Shown: positions 41,409 to 50,737, counted from the stretch's first letter. The stretch: DNA of 64,000 bases from JBCAXA01 sp038534295 (GCA_038534295.1 JBCAXA010000001.1:1488001-1552000); one strand, 5' to 3'. Notes: generated by a model from the letters alone, not told the origin. Numbers and translations: made by a program.

Positions 41409-42130
41409 TGGACGTTGCCGTCTTGCTGGCCGCGCTGGGTGCGGGCTTTTTCGGCCAGGCGCACTGTGCGGCGATGTGTGGACCGCTGGTCTCGCTGTTC
41501 GAGCGTAGCGACACCGCCGCCACGCTGACGGCAGCCCGCCGGCGCGGTGGCTACCAGCTGGGGCGACTGACAGCCTATGTCGCGCTCGGCATCGGCGCCG
41601 GTCTCATCGGCAGCGCGCTGACCGCTGCGGTCGTGCCGGGCGGCGTGACGTTTGCTCTGCGGCTCGTTGCGGCGGTGGCGGTCCTTACGATCGGCTTCGC
41701 GTTGCTCGGTTTCGCCGCACCCGTCAATGCCGCCACTCGCCTCGGCCAACGACTCTGGCGAGCACTTACGCCGCTGACCCGCCATGTGCTGCCGATGTCG
41801 ACGCTACCGCGCGCCGTTGGCGCCGGCGCCTTGTGGGGACTGTTGCCGTGCGGTCTGGTCTATGCGGCGGTCGCGCTGGCACTGGTGGCTGGATCCGCCG
41901 CGGGCGGGGCACTGGCCATGCTCGCGTTTTGGATTGGCACGCTGCCGGTGACGCTCGCGATAGGCGCCGGTGCAGGCGTCACCCCGACCAACCCGGCCGC
42001 GCGCCAACTGGTCGGCAGCGCGCTCGTGGTCGTGGCCGCATTTTCAGTTGGCATGTTGTTGACGATGGCAGCAGAAGCGGCCACCACACCCGACTGGCGT
42101 GCAGCGTTTATGGCGTTGTGTCAGCGTTGA
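41408..42130 (+). CDS. SafE/TauE-like membrane protein (COG2836 family) at the end of the cco operon
   Basis: A 240-residue protein with about six helices. GFFGQAHCAAMCGPLVSLF near the N terminus is the GxxGxxHCxxMCG motif of the COG2836 group, often encoded after ccoS in gammaproteobacteria and suspected to handle copper or assist oxidase biogenesis. GALWGLLPCGLVYAA at about 141-155 is the second repeat signature. It overlaps ccoS by one base and the convergent symporter gene by 23 bases. A sulfite exporter function is unlikely given the context. Confidence 0.85.
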   Translation: MDVAVLLAALGAGFFGQAHCAAMCGPLVSLFERSDTAATLTAARRRGGYQLGRLTAYVALGIGAGLIGSALTAAVVPGGVTFALRLVAAVAVLTIGFALLGFAAPVNAATRLGQRLWRALTPLTRHVLPMSTLPRAVGAGALWGLLPCGLVYAAVALALVAGSAAGGALAMLAFWIGTLPVTLAIGAGAGVTPTNPAARQLVGSALVVVAAFSVGMLLTMAAEAATTPDWRAAFMALCQR

Positions 42131-43622
42131 CCGCCTGATTATCGCGGCGCAGCTTGTCGCGCCAGAATTCACCGCCACGAATACCGAGTTCCTCCGGATC
42201 GAAACGGAACGTTGTTGCACCGGCGCGCCGCTGCTGTTCGTAGTCGCGCAGCGCCCTGATGGCCGGCCCAGCCATGAAGTAGATGATCAGGATCGCAACG
42301 ATGTTCAACCAGGCCATCAAACCGACGCCGAGATCACCCAGCTTCCACGCAATATCGGCGGAGCGGACGGCGCCGTAAAAAACCGCAGCCATCAGCACGA
42401 GCCGGAGTATGAAACTCGCGCCTGGCACAGGCAGGAAGCGCCGCAAATAAGCGATGTTGGTTTCGGCGATGTAGTAATAGGCGAGGATGGTCGTAAACGA
42501 GAAAAAGAACAGCGCGAAGGCGACGAAGGGCTTGCCGAAACCCGGCAACACGCTGTCCACGCCAGTCTGGGTAAACGCGGGACTCGAGATAATCACGTCG
42601 GCCGCGAGATTCTGCACGAGAAACGTGTCGTTCGGACCGACGACGTTGTAGGCGCCAGTGATCAGGATCATGAAAGCCGTCGCGGTGCAGACGAACAGCG
42701 TATCGATGTACACCGAAAACGCCTGTACCAGGCCTTGCTGCGCAGGGTGTTCGACCTCGGCTGCGGCCGCCGCATGCGGACCCGTACCTTGTCCAGCCTC
42801 GTTCGAATAAACGCCGCGTTTGACACCCCAACCGATTGCAGCGCCAAAACCCGCCATCGGCGTGAACGCGTCGCCGACGATTTGGCCGATGATTGCTGGC
42901 AGTTCGTTGATGTTTAGCGCGATGATCGCGCAGGCGATGATGATGTACGCGAGCGCCATGAACGGCACGATGATTTGGGTAAACGCCGCGATTCGTCGAA
43001 CACCGCCGAAAATAATGAAGCCGAGCACCATCACAACGCCAACAGCGGTAATGATCTTGGTAAAGCCGATATCACCCATGCCGGTTTCAATCAGCTGACC
43101 GGCGCCGAACGCAACTTCCGCCGCGTTGCTCAGACTGTTCGACTGCACCCCGGGCAGCAACATGCCGGTCGCGATCACCGTGGTAATGGCGAACAACACC
43201 GCGTACCAGCGCAGCCCCATGGCCTTTTCGATGTAGAACGCCGGGCCACCTCGATACTGGCCTTCATCGACCTCCTTGTAGATCTGGCCGAGCGTGGCTT
43301 CGACGAATGCCGTCGACGCACCGAAAAATGCGACCACCCACATCCAGAAAACCGCGCCCGGGCCGCCGAAACCGATGGCGGCCGCCACACCGGCAATGTT
43401 GCCGGTGCCGACTCGACCGGAGAGCGACACGGCAAGCGCCTGGAAAGACGAAATGCCGCGCGTTGAACTGCGCCCGGAGAACAACAGCCGCCACATCTCG
43501 GCAAACTGGCGCACCTGGACCAGGCGAGTGAGCACCGAAAAAAACAGGCCGGCCGCAAGGCACAAGTAGATGAGCGCAGGGCTCCAAATAATCGAGTCGA
43601 GCGTCGTCAGTACAGCTTGCAT
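42108..43622 (-). CDS. Sodium:alanine/glycine symporter (AGCS family)
   Basis: A 504-residue transporter with about eleven helices. The signature GRVGTGNIAGVAAAIGFGGPGAVFWMW (around residues 68-94) is diagnostic of the AGCS family, and GVYSNEAGQGTGPHAAA near 275 holds a conserved substrate/Na+ region. It imports small neutral amino acids with sodium. The C terminus is longer and more charged than in many homologues (DYEQQRRAG onward). It converges on and overlaps the cco operon's last gene. A TetR gene lies 31 bases upstream on the same strand. Confidence 0.93.
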   Translation of the reverse strand: MQAVLTTLDSIIWSPALIYLCLAAGLFFSVLTRLVQVRQFAEMWRLLFSGRSSTRGISSFQALAVSLSGRVGTGNIAGVAAAIGFGGPGAVFWMWVVAFFGASTAFVEATLGQIYKEVDEGQYRGGPAFYIEKAMGLRWYAVLFAITTVIATGMLLPGVQSNSLSNAAEVAFGAGQLIETGMGDIGFTKIITAVGVVMVLGFIIFGGVRRIAAFTQIIVPFMALAYIIIACAIIALNINELPAIIGQIVGDAFTPMAGFGAAIGWGVKRGVYSNEAGQGTGPHAAAAAEVEHPAQQGLVQAFSVYIDTLFVCTATAFMILITGAYNVVGPNDTFLVQNLAADVIISSPAFTQTGVDSVLPGFGKPFVAFALFFFSFTTILAYYYIAETNIAYLRRFLPVPGASFILRLVLMAAVFYGAVRSADIAWKLGDLGVGLMAWLNIVAILIIYFMAGPAIRALRDYEQQRRAGATTFRFDPEELGIRGGEFWRDKLRRDNQAVNADTTP

Positions 43623-43653
43623 GAAGGCTCCGCGGCGAGCGGCCGAAAGCTCG

Positions 43654-44232
43654 CTACCTTAGCACCAGCGTCTTTAGGGTGCTCCGGAACTGCTCGCGGT
43701 CGGGATCGCTGCTCGGCTCACCGATTGCTGCGTCGATGAGCGATGCGCCGGTCAGCGCCGACAAAATGATACGCGTGACGCCGGGATCGACCGACGCGCG
43801 CCGGGCCGTGGCCAGTTTGTCAGCCTGGACATACCAGTCCTCATGGATGCGCCGCACCTCGTCACGCACGCGCTCCTTGAGCTCCGGCGACGTGGGGATC
43901 GCCGTACGGATTTGCACGAGCGCCGCGAAATCGGCGGTATGCAACTGGCGCCACACGAAATCGATACCGAGCGAGTAGAGCTCTTCGGGCGGCAGGTTGC
44001 CGCCCTCCATGGTCTCGATACCCCGTGCGATCCTCGAGCCGATTTCACGCACGACATCGACCAGCAAATCGGTCAGGCTCGCGTAGTGGTGGTGTATTGC
44101 GCCACGCGATAAGTCGCAGCGACGGCAGATCTCGACGAACGTAAGACCGCGGTAACCGCGATCGGCCAATATCGCAATGGCGGCGTCGACGAGACGCGCA
44201 CGGGTCAGGTCGCTGCGTGATGGGTTATCCAT
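43654..44232 (-). CDS. TetR-family transcriptional regulator
   Basis: A 192-residue regulator starting at the ATG at 44232 (MDNPSRSDLTRARL). The N-terminal HTH (GYRGLTFVEICRRCDLSRGAIHHHYAS, about residues 26-52) is typical of TetR. The C-terminal ligand-binding half cannot be assigned. The downstream AGCS symporter on the same strand, 31 bases away, could be its target. Confidence 0.88.
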   Translation of the reverse strand: MDNPSRSDLTRARLVDAAIAILADRGYRGLTFVEICRRCDLSRGAIHHHYASLTDLLVDVVREIGSRIARGIETMEGGNLPPEELYSLGIDFVWRQLHTADFAALVQIRTAIPTSPELKERVRDEVRRIHEDWYVQADKLATARRASVDPGVTRIILSALTGASLIDAAIGEPSSDPDREQFRSTLKTLVLR

Positions 44233-44293
44233 AACTCTCACGGATTCTTGTCTCTTTTGTCCCACTTCGCTGCCGGTGTCGTACCAGCAGCTG

Positions 44294-44506
44294 CTATTTT
44301 TCGGAGTCGCCTTCGCTCGGCTCGTTCCCGGCGGGCCCATCCGGCTCGCCGTGAATCCGATCGTAAATCTCCTTGCGGTGAACGCTGACCGACTTTGGTG
44401 CAGTAATGCCCATTCGCACCTGGTTGCCTTTGATGCCGAGCGTCGTTATCTCTACGTCGTCACCAATCCGGATCGATTCACCGACTTTCCGGGTGAGTAT
44501 TAACAT
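44294..44506 (-). CDS. csrA: Carbon storage regulator CsrA
   Basis: A 70-residue protein starting MLILTRKVGESIRIGDDVEI, the CsrA N terminus, with VRMGITAPKSVSVHRKEIYDRI carrying the RNA-binding residues R44-equivalent and the second strand. It binds GGA motifs in mRNA leaders. The C-terminal tail after residue 52 (EPDGPAGNEPSEGDSEK) is somewhat extended and acidic. The ATG at 44506 was chosen because CsrA always begins MLILTR; in-frame upstream codons are not credible. Confidence 0.96.
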   Translation of the reverse strand: MLILTRKVGESIRIGDDVEITTLGIKGNQVRMGITAPKSVSVHRKEIYDRIHGEPDGPAGNEPSEGDSEK

Positions 44507-44554
44507 GTTGTTATTAGTAAGCAGGGGGTCTTCAACTACGGTAGCGCTGCAAGT

Positions 44555-44572
44555 ATACATACAAATATGTAT
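44555..44572. promoter_or_regulatory. Inverted repeat ATACATA-CAAA-TATGTAT between csrA and the YccA gene
   Basis: A perfect 7-bp inverted repeat with a 4-base spacer in an AT-rich gap that differs sharply from the GC-rich surroundings. It overlaps a TATACT hexamer on the minus strand that could be a csrA -10 element. Candidate operator or promoter for csrA or the divergent gene. Confidence 0.4.
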
Positions 44573-44689
44573 GTTCAGTTGTGCAGTTGACAAAAAGCGC
44601 CAATATTTTGACGAAACAACATTTGTAACAACTGCCGTTGTAAGCTTTCTAAAGGTTTAGCCAGCATCAATTGAGACAGGAGAACAAAG

Positions 44690-45346
44690 ATGCAGCCTGA
44701 ACGTCAGACTGTGAATTACGGCGCTACGAGCGTCACCGAAACCCGCAACCGGGTTTTGCGAAACACCTACGCGCTGCTTGGCATGAGCCTCGTCGTCAGC
44801 GCCGTTATGGCCTGGGTCAGCCTAGCATTCGCGCTGCCGCACCCCGGCCTTTTCATCACCCTCGGCGTGTACTTCGGACTGCTGTGGGCGGTCCACCAAT
44901 TCCGCGATCGAGACTTCGCGATATTACTGGTGTTCGCGCTGACCGGCTTTCTCGGTTATACGATCGGGCCGATTATCGGTTTCTACCTGCAGGCCAACCC
45001 GAATATCGTGATCAACGCGCTGGCGACGACCGCCGCCGTGTTCATCGGTTTGTCGGCCTACGTGGTTACCACGAAGAAAGACTTCAGCTTCATGGGCGGT
45101 TTCTTGGTCGCCGGTATCCTGGCAGCCTTCGTCGCCGGCCTTGCCGCGTACTTCTTCAACATGCCGGGCCTGTCGCTCGCCGTGTCGTACGCCTTTGTCA
45201 TGCTGATGGTCGGGCTAATCCTGTGGGAGACCAGCCGTATCGTTAACGGCGGCGAGACCAATTACGTGCTTGCCACCGTGACGCTGTTCGTGTCGATCTT
45301 CAATCTATTCACGAGCCTGATGCACATCTTCGGTAGCGACGAGTAA
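44690..45346 (+). CDS. Bax inhibitor-1/YccA family membrane protein
   Basis: A 218-residue protein with seven helices. It begins MQPERQTVNYGATSVTETRNRVLRNTY (start phrase of YccA-like proteins, residues 1-27) and has FLGYTIGPIIGFYL near 87 and SLMHIFGSDE at the end. The family (YccA/YbhL/TMBIM) is linked to FtsH modulation and membrane quality control. A strong terminator follows at 45370. It is preceded by a GGAG ribosome site and the AT-rich csrA gap. Confidence 0.93.
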   Translation: MQPERQTVNYGATSVTETRNRVLRNTYALLGMSLVVSAVMAWVSLAFALPHPGLFITLGVYFGLLWAVHQFRDRDFAILLVFALTGFLGYTIGPIIGFYLQANPNIVINALATTAAVFIGLSAYVVTTKKDFSFMGGFLVAGILAAFVAGLAAYFFNMPGLSLAVSYAFVMLMVGLILWETSRIVNGGETNYVLATVTLFVSIFNLFTSLMHIFGSDE

Positions 45347-45369
45347 GCCGCGCCGCACGCAACATAACG

Positions 45370-45408
45370 GCCCGTACCGCTCGTTGTGGGCGGTACGGGC
45401 TTTTTTTT
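45370..45408 (+). terminator. Rho-independent terminator after the YccA gene
   Basis: GCCCGTACCGC and GCGGTACGGGC form an 11-bp perfect stem with a 9-base loop (45370-45400), followed directly by TTTTTTTT. Confidence 0.93.
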
Positions 45409-45504
45409 GCCTGATTACGCGTCTCGCGGCGGCGAATGGTAGGCTCGCTGCCGGGGCGTGAATCCGACCGCGAGCGGCGATTCGCGTGGCGGGAGAGAGC
45501 TTGA

Positions 45505-46734
45505 GTGAACGAAAACCTGATCAGCATTGTCGGCATCGCCGCGCTGCTCGCCATCGCCGTAGCGTTTTCGACCGAGCGCCGCGCGATCAATTTCCGCATC
45601 GTTGCCAGCGCCTTTGTGCTGCAGGTGCTCGTGGCACTGTTCACGCTCTACCTGCCGTTCGGCGTGCGTGCGATCGAGGTGATGTCAGCGGGCGTCCGCG
45701 CCGTCATCGGCTATTCCCGGGCCGGCATCGACATGGTGTTCGGTGCACTGGTGCCGCCGCCGGACAGCATCGGCAGCTTTGCTGTAACCGTGTTGCCGGT
45801 CGTGATTTTCTTTGCATCGCTCATGGGCGTGCTGTACCACCTTGGCATCATGCAGCTCATCGTGCGGGTGCTCGGCGCCGGTATCCGGGCCGTCATCGGC
45901 ACGCGCTCGATCGAGTCACTGAATGCGGCCGGCAATATATTCATTGGCATGACGGAATCGCCGTTGATCGTCAAACCGTACTTGGCGCGACTGTCGGATC
46001 CGCAAATTTTCACGATCATGGTCTCCGGCATGGCGTCGATCGCCGGCACCGTGTTGGCGGCCTATGCCGGCATGGGCGCCAGACTCGAGTATTTGCTGGC
46101 GGCCAGCTTCATGGCGGCACCCGGCGGCCTGCTGATGGCCAAGCTGATGATGCCGGACCCGAGCGAAACCAAACGTGGCGCCGCCGATGACGCCCTGGTC
46201 ATGGGCGATGAGCGTGAAGCCAATGTCATTCTCGCGGCAGCAAACGGCGCCGCCGAAGGCTTGAAACTCGCCGCCAACATCGGCGCCATGTTGATCGCGT
46301 TCGTCGCCTTGATTGCGTTGGCCAACGGTCTGATCGGCGGCGTCGGCTCCTTGCTGGGCGTCGAGAACCTCACGCTCGAGCGCATTCTCGGGTGGGTGTT
46401 CGCGCCGCTGATGTATCTACTGAGCGTGCCGTGGTCCGAAGCGCAGCAAGCGGGCGCGCTGTTCGGCGAGAAACTGATCCTCAACGAGTTCGTCGCCTTC
46501 TTCCACTTCGGTCAGATCGCCGCCGAGCTCAGCCCGCGCACGCAGGCCGTCGTGACGTTTGCGTTGTGCGGATTCGCCAACTTGTCGTCGATTGCAATCA
46601 TGCTCGGCGGACTCGGCATCCTGATTCCCGAAAAACGCGAATTAATCGGCCGTTTTGGCGTGCGCGCCGTCTTTGCAGCGTCACTGTCGAATTTGATGAG
46701 CGCGGCGCTCGCCGGGCTGATACTGACGGTCTAG
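45505..46734 (+). CDS. NupC-family concentrative nucleoside transporter
   Basis: A 409-residue CNT transporter starting at a GTG with a GGGAGAGAG site upstream. GSFAVTVLPVVIFFASLMGVLYHLGIMQ (about 91-118), NIFIGMTESPLIVKPYL (about 150-166) and NEFVAFFHFG (near 330) match NupC. It imports nucleosides using an ion gradient. No nucleoside-catabolic genes lie next to it. Its stop overlaps the convergent endonuclease-like gene by 4 bases. Confidence 0.94.
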   Translation: MNENLISIVGIAALLAIAVAFSTERRAINFRIVASAFVLQVLVALFTLYLPFGVRAIEVMSAGVRAVIGYSRAGIDMVFGALVPPPDSIGSFAVTVLPVVIFFASLMGVLYHLGIMQLIVRVLGAGIRAVIGTRSIESLNAAGNIFIGMTESPLIVKPYLARLSDPQIFTIMVSGMASIAGTVLAAYAGMGARLEYLLAASFMAAPGGLLMAKLMMPDPSETKRGAADDALVMGDEREANVILAAANGAAEGLKLAANIGAMLIAFVALIALANGLIGGVGSLLGVENLTLERILGWVFAPLMYLLSVPWSEAQQAGALFGEKLILNEFVAFFHFGQIAAELSPRTQAVVTFALCGFANLSSIAIMLGGLGILIPEKRELIGRFGVRAVFAASLSNLMSAALAGLILTV

Positions 46735-47786
46735 CGAGTCACGGCCAGTTCGACCACCAGCGGCCAGTGATCGGATACACCGGTCGCCGCAGGCAAGCGA
46801 AACGCGCGTGGCTTGCCGTCGGTGGTCGATTGCTGCGGCGCCTGGTTCGCCAGGCGCACATCCACAACGGCAACATCGAGCGCCGCTGACGTTCGCCAAA
46901 AGACGCTGTCGAGTTCGTTCCAGACGTCGTCCCGAGCGTAGTAATACGTGCCTGGACAACGTGCGCAGCCGTGATCCTGCGCGCGCTGCCACGTGGGCCT
47001 CACGAACCTGTCTAGCGTGTCGCGCGCGGCAATTTCCGCCCGCGTCGTGTTGAAGTCGCCGCCGGCGACGATCAGTCGATCGGGAGCCACCGCAGCGGCC
47101 AGCTCGTTGAGATGCCGGTAGGCGGTTTCGCGCATCGCGGCTGGATGAAACGGGGCCGGAAAATGCGCGGCAAACACCGTGACACCGACGCCGTTGGCGA
47201 GCCGCAGCGGCACTTGCAGGATGCCACGCGTGTCGTTGCGCTCGCCGCGCGGATAGTCGGTAAACACGCCGGCATGCAGTATGGCGTCGCCGTCGAGCGG
47301 CAGTCGACTGAGCACGGCAACGTCGATACCGCGGGTGTCTTGGCCTTCCAGCAAGACCGCCGGACCGTAGTCGGCAGGTGCCAGGAACTCACGCCGCAGC
47401 CGCTCGAGCACGGCGCGGTTCTCGACTTCCTGCAGCACGACGATGTCCGGACCGCGGCCGGACTGCTCCTGCAAAATCGCCGCAGCAATGCGGTCGAGCT
47501 TGGTCTGCAAGACGACGTCGTTCCAGTCGGCGTAAAGACACTCGTCGCGCCAGCGCTCGACGGTGATATCGGCGCACAACGCGCGATGAGCGTCGGTTTG
47601 CTTATCGGCGAACGGCAGAAACGCTTCATCGCGACGGCTGGGATCGTCCGTCGTATCGAACAGGTTCTCGACGTTGAAAGTCATAATCGACACGCGCACG
47701 GTGCCGTCGTCGGGTTGCGCCCCGCAGGCGGTAACTAGCACGAGCAATGCGCAAACACCGCCGAGACGCTGCGCGACTAGCGCCAT
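46731..47786 (-). CDS. Endonuclease/exonuclease/phosphatase-family lipoprotein
   Basis: A 351-residue protein starting at ATG 47786. Residues 1-21 form a lipoprotein signal ending LVTAC. The EEP fold motifs are SIMTFNVENLFD (about 33-44), IVVLQEVENR near 115, GGDFNTT near 243 and SDHWPLVVEL at the C terminus, supplying Asn, Glu, Asp-Asn and Asp-His catalytic residues. It is probably an extracytoplasmic nuclease or phosphodiesterase. It starts one base after the stop of the upstream gene, so the two may be cotranscribed. Confidence 0.88.
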   Translation of the reverse strand: MALVAQRLGGVCALLVLVTACGAQPDDGTVRVSIMTFNVENLFDTTDDPSRRDEAFLPFADKQTDAHRALCADITVERWRDECLYADWNDVVLQTKLDRIAAAILQEQSGRGPDIVVLQEVENRAVLERLRREFLAPADYGPAVLLEGQDTRGIDVAVLSRLPLDGDAILHAGVFTDYPRGERNDTRGILQVPLRLANGVGVTVFAAHFPAPFHPAAMRETAYRHLNELAAAVAPDRLIVAGGDFNTTRAEIAARDTLDRFVRPTWQRAQDHGCARCPGTYYYARDDVWNELDSVFWRTSAALDVAVVDVRLANQAPQQSTTDGKPRAFRLPAATGVSDHWPLVVELAVTR

Positions 47787-47787
47787 C

Positions 47788-48690
47788 CTAGGGCAGCGCA
47801 AACCGATACAACGGCGCGTGACGTCCTTCGAAGGTCGTCAGAAAGCCCTGCTCATCGCTATCGAAGGACACCGATTCGGCCCGATCGACCGGCGGCATCG
47901 CGACGACTCGCGGCTCGCTGTTAAGCGCATCCAGCCAAGTTTGCCCATCATGGCGTTCGAAGATGAACGCCCGCCAATTGCTGACAACGACGGCGCGACG
48001 GCCATCGGCCGAGAACGACATTCCGGTTGGCTGCCAACCAAAGCGTCGCGTCCGCGGTGCTTCGGCCAATTCGCGCACCGTCGGCGCCGGCAACGAATCG
48101 ACGGCACCGAGCCATTCGAGTTCGACGACCTCGTCGCCCGGCGGTCGCAGTGGCGCTCGGTACAGCGCCGGTGGCAGCGTGCGCTTGGTCATGAGGTACA
48201 TGCTGTCATCGGCGACGGCAACCGACTCGGCATCGCGACCGCCGCCCGGGTATTTGAGACGCACAACCCACGCGACATCGACGTTCATGGTCTTGCCGGC
48301 GCCCGGCAGCTCGGCGGGCTCTTCGATCACATAGACGCGAATCTCGGACCGCACGCCATTGTTGTCGCCGACGTCCGCCACAAGCAGATAAGACTTACCG
48401 TCACGTTCAAAACTTTCGAGATCTTCCCAGTCGCGGTTCTTAACGCCGCGCGGCGCCAACGTACCGTGGCGCTTGCCCTTGCTGTCGATGGCGTACAGCT
48501 TAGGCGCGTTGCCGCTGTCATTGATGACCCAGTAGCGATCGTCGTGCTGGGGCGAGCGTGCAAGACCGCTGGCTTCGGTGACGTCCGGATGCGCGAGCCT
48601 GCCGATTTCGACTGCCGTCGTGTCAGCGGCCGCCGTGATCGCGGCGCCAACCAGCGCGCAAGCTAGACAAAGTTTGAGAGGGTGCAGCAT
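47788..48690 (-). CDS. Secreted beta-propeller-like protein of unknown function
   Basis: A 300-residue protein. A Sec signal peptide (residues 1-22, ending AAAD) precedes repeated strand patterns such as SGLARSPQHDDRYWVINDSGN, WEDLESF, LLVADVGDN and AESVAVADDSMYLMTKR. This looks like a beta-propeller of the SdiA-/esterase-like phytase-like type, but I cannot name the family with confidence. It probably acts in the periplasm or outside. It precedes the endonuclease-like lipoprotein gene with a one-base gap. Confidence 0.75.
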   Translation of the reverse strand: MLHPLKLCLACALVGAAITAAADTTAVEIGRLAHPDVTEASGLARSPQHDDRYWVINDSGNAPKLYAIDSKGKRHGTLAPRGVKNRDWEDLESFERDGKSYLLVADVGDNNGVRSEIRVYVIEEPAELPGAGKTMNVDVAWVVRLKYPGGGRDAESVAVADDSMYLMTKRTLPPALYRAPLRPPGDEVVELEWLGAVDSLPAPTVRELAEAPRTRRFGWQPTGMSFSADGRRAVVVSNWRAFIFERHDGQTWLDALNSEPRVVAMPPVDRAESVSFDSDEQGFLTTFEGRHAPLYRFALP

Positions 48691-48772
48691 GGGCGAATTG
48701 TAGTGGCCTGGCGTTGTTCTAACACACCCCAAATTGTCACAATCGTCCGCTTCGCCCAAGCGCCATCGAACC

Positions 48773-49474
48773 GTGTCCGTACTGTCCCACACCGTCCGCC
48801 GCTACGCCCGCGACGTCAACGAGCTACACCACGAGTATCTCGTCGATCCGCTGCTCGCTGAGCGCTTCGAGCGCTTCCTGCAGTGGCAGGCCGCTTACCT
48901 GCTCCAGCAACACGGCGATTTTGCAGCGCGGGCCGAGTACACCGACGCGGTCGAGTTTGTCGTCAACGATCTCACTGGCTTTGACGTCAGCGATCGTGAC
49001 CGTGACTTGGCGCGGATCGTGCCGCTAATGAGCCGGGTGCTGCCCGATTCCGTGCTGGCGACGCTCGCCGGTGCGCTCGAACTCAACGCCGGCGCGCTGG
49101 CGATGAATCTCGCGATCTGCCGCGAGCTTTATCGCGAGGGCGACGTACATGCATTCAGCGAACGGCGCTATGCGGCGGCGGTGCGGGTAGCCACCGATCG
49201 TGACCGAGCGCGCGAACTGGTGCTGGCGATTCGCGGCGTCGGCGAGGATCTGGAACGCATCGTTGAACTGCCAATGATCGGCAAGACGCTTTCAAGCATG
49301 CGCTTGCCGGCCGAGCTCATGGGGTTCGGTGCACTGCATCGATTTCTGGCGAAAGGCTTTACGACGTTTCGCGATCTACCGGACACGCCGCGTTTTCTCG
49401 ACGAGCTCGAGGCGCGAATGCTCGCGATCTACCACCGGCTTTACGATGCATCGCTGGACGAGCTCGCCGACTGA
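48773..49474 (+). CDS. FFLEELY-motif-like protein of unknown function
   Basis: A 233-residue mainly helical protein. The GTG at 48773 (MSVLSHTVRRYARDV...) was chosen; a TTG at 48734 would lie close to the divergent gene's start. RFLQWQAAYLLQQHGDF and YTDAVEFVVNDLTGFDVSDRDRDL (around residues 40-85) align by eye with the FFLEELY-motif family, but the motif itself reads FVVNDLT here. Function of the family is unknown. The 3' end overlaps the convergent mscS gene by 34 bases. Confidence 0.72.
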   Translation: MSVLSHTVRRYARDVNELHHEYLVDPLLAERFERFLQWQAAYLLQQHGDFAARAEYTDAVEFVVNDLTGFDVSDRDRDLARIVPLMSRVLPDSVLATLAGALELNAGALAMNLAICRELYREGDVHAFSERRYAAAVRVATDRDRARELVLAIRGVGEDLERIVELPMIGKTLSSMRLPAELMGFGALHRFLAKGFTTFRDLPDTPRFLDELEARMLAIYHRLYDASLDELAD

Positions 49475-50724
49475 ACCCCGCGCGAGACGCTCGCCAACGC
49501 GTCGTTGGTCGGCTGCTGATACGCGCGTAAACCGAACCGCGGCAGAATCGCCAGCAGGTGATCGAAAATGTCGGCCTGTATGGCTTCGTACGCACCCCAC
49601 GCCGTGGTCCGCGTAAAGCAATAGATCTCGATCGGTACGCCTTCCGCCGTCGGCTGCAATTGGCGCACCAGCAGCGTCATCGCATCGCTGATGCGCGGAT
49701 GATTGTTGAGGTAGTTCTCCGTGTACGCGCGGAACGTACCGAGATTGGTCAGCCGCCTTAGGTTCACGGCGTCGTCGGTATCGGCGTCGATCGCGGCGTT
49801 GTAGTCGGCGAGCTCGGCTTCCTTGCTCGCGAGGTATGGCGCGAGCAGCACGAAACGTCTGAAATGCGCGATTTCGTCGGCCTCGAGAAAGCGCACGCTC
49901 GACGTATCGATGACGATCGAACGCTTGATGCGCCGCCCACCCGAATCGCTCATACCGCGCCAATTGCGGAACGAATCGCTGATCAGTCGGTGGGTCGGAA
50001 TCGTCGTGATGGTCTTGTCCCAGTTCTGGACGCGCACGGTGTGCAGCGCGATGTCGATCACATCGCCGTCGGCGTCGAACTGCGGCATCTCGATCCAATC
50101 ACCGACGCGCACCATGTCGAGGCTGGAAAGCTGCACGCTCGCAACCAGCGATAGGATGGTGTCGCGAAACACCAGCAGCAGCACCGCCGTTAGTGCACCG
50201 AAACCGCTCAACAGCAGCAGCGGGTTTTGCCCCAGCAGCGCTGAGACGATCAAGATCGCCGCGCAGCAATACGCAAACAGTTTCGCGAGCTGGATGTAGC
50301 CCTTGATGGGGTGCTTGCGGGCATCGGGACGAAGCTCGTAGAGCGTATTCGCGGCCGACAGCGCCGCACTGACCGCGCGCACCGCGACGAACGCGGCGTA
50401 CGCCAACGCAACGTTACGGATACCGGTCACGACGGCGTCGGCCAGCCCGGGCACGAGCGCAATGCCGAAATAGACGACGCCGGTCGGAATGATATGCGAC
50501 AGATGCGTCACGACGCCGTGATCGATAAACGCATCGTCCCAACGACCGCTCGTGCGGCCCGCAACGGCGCGCAGGCTCGCCGTCAGCCGGCGTCTGATGA
50601 TGACATCGGCGAGCCACGCCACCAGCGCGAGGCTGAGCAGCGCCGCCAGCGTGACCGCCCAGGCAGGCCACGTGCTGGTCAGTCGATCGAACGATTCGAG
50701 CAGATCGGCGAACAGGGCATTCAT
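49441..50724 (-). CDS. Mechanosensitive ion channel of the MscS family (YbdG-like)
   Basis: A 427-residue protein with about five N-terminal helices, a pore helix around LLLLSGFGALTAVLLLVFRDTILSLVASVQLSS (about 168-200), a beta domain GDWIEMPQFDADGDVIDIALHTVRVQNWDKT and a C-terminal domain. DGDVIDI and IPTHRLISDSFRNWRGMSDSGGRRIKR are the MscM/YbdG-type features. It releases solutes on hypo-osmotic shock. An 8-bp inverted repeat lies just upstream at 50738. Confidence 0.92.
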   Translation of the reverse strand: MNALFADLLESFDRLTSTWPAWAVTLAALLSLALVAWLADVIIRRRLTASLRAVAGRTSGRWDDAFIDHGVVTHLSHIIPTGVVYFGIALVPGLADAVVTGIRNVALAYAAFVAVRAVSAALSAANTLYELRPDARKHPIKGYIQLAKLFAYCCAAILIVSALLGQNPLLLLSGFGALTAVLLLVFRDTILSLVASVQLSSLDMVRVGDWIEMPQFDADGDVIDIALHTVRVQNWDKTITTIPTHRLISDSFRNWRGMSDSGGRRIKRSIVIDTSSVRFLEADEIAHFRRFVLLAPYLASKEAELADYNAAIDADTDDAVNLRRLTNLGTFRAYTENYLNNHPRISDAMTLLVRQLQPTAEGVPIEIYCFTRTTAWGAYEAIQADIFDHLLAILPRFGLRAYQQPTNDALASVSRGVQSASSSSDAS

Positions 50725-50737
50725 ACGGAAACCGGCA

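Noticed and set aside
41408..42130. Sulfite exporter function for the SafE/TauE-like protein
   Set aside because: The HCxxMCG motif and position after ccoS indicate the COG2836 oxidase-associated group; no sulfur genes are near.
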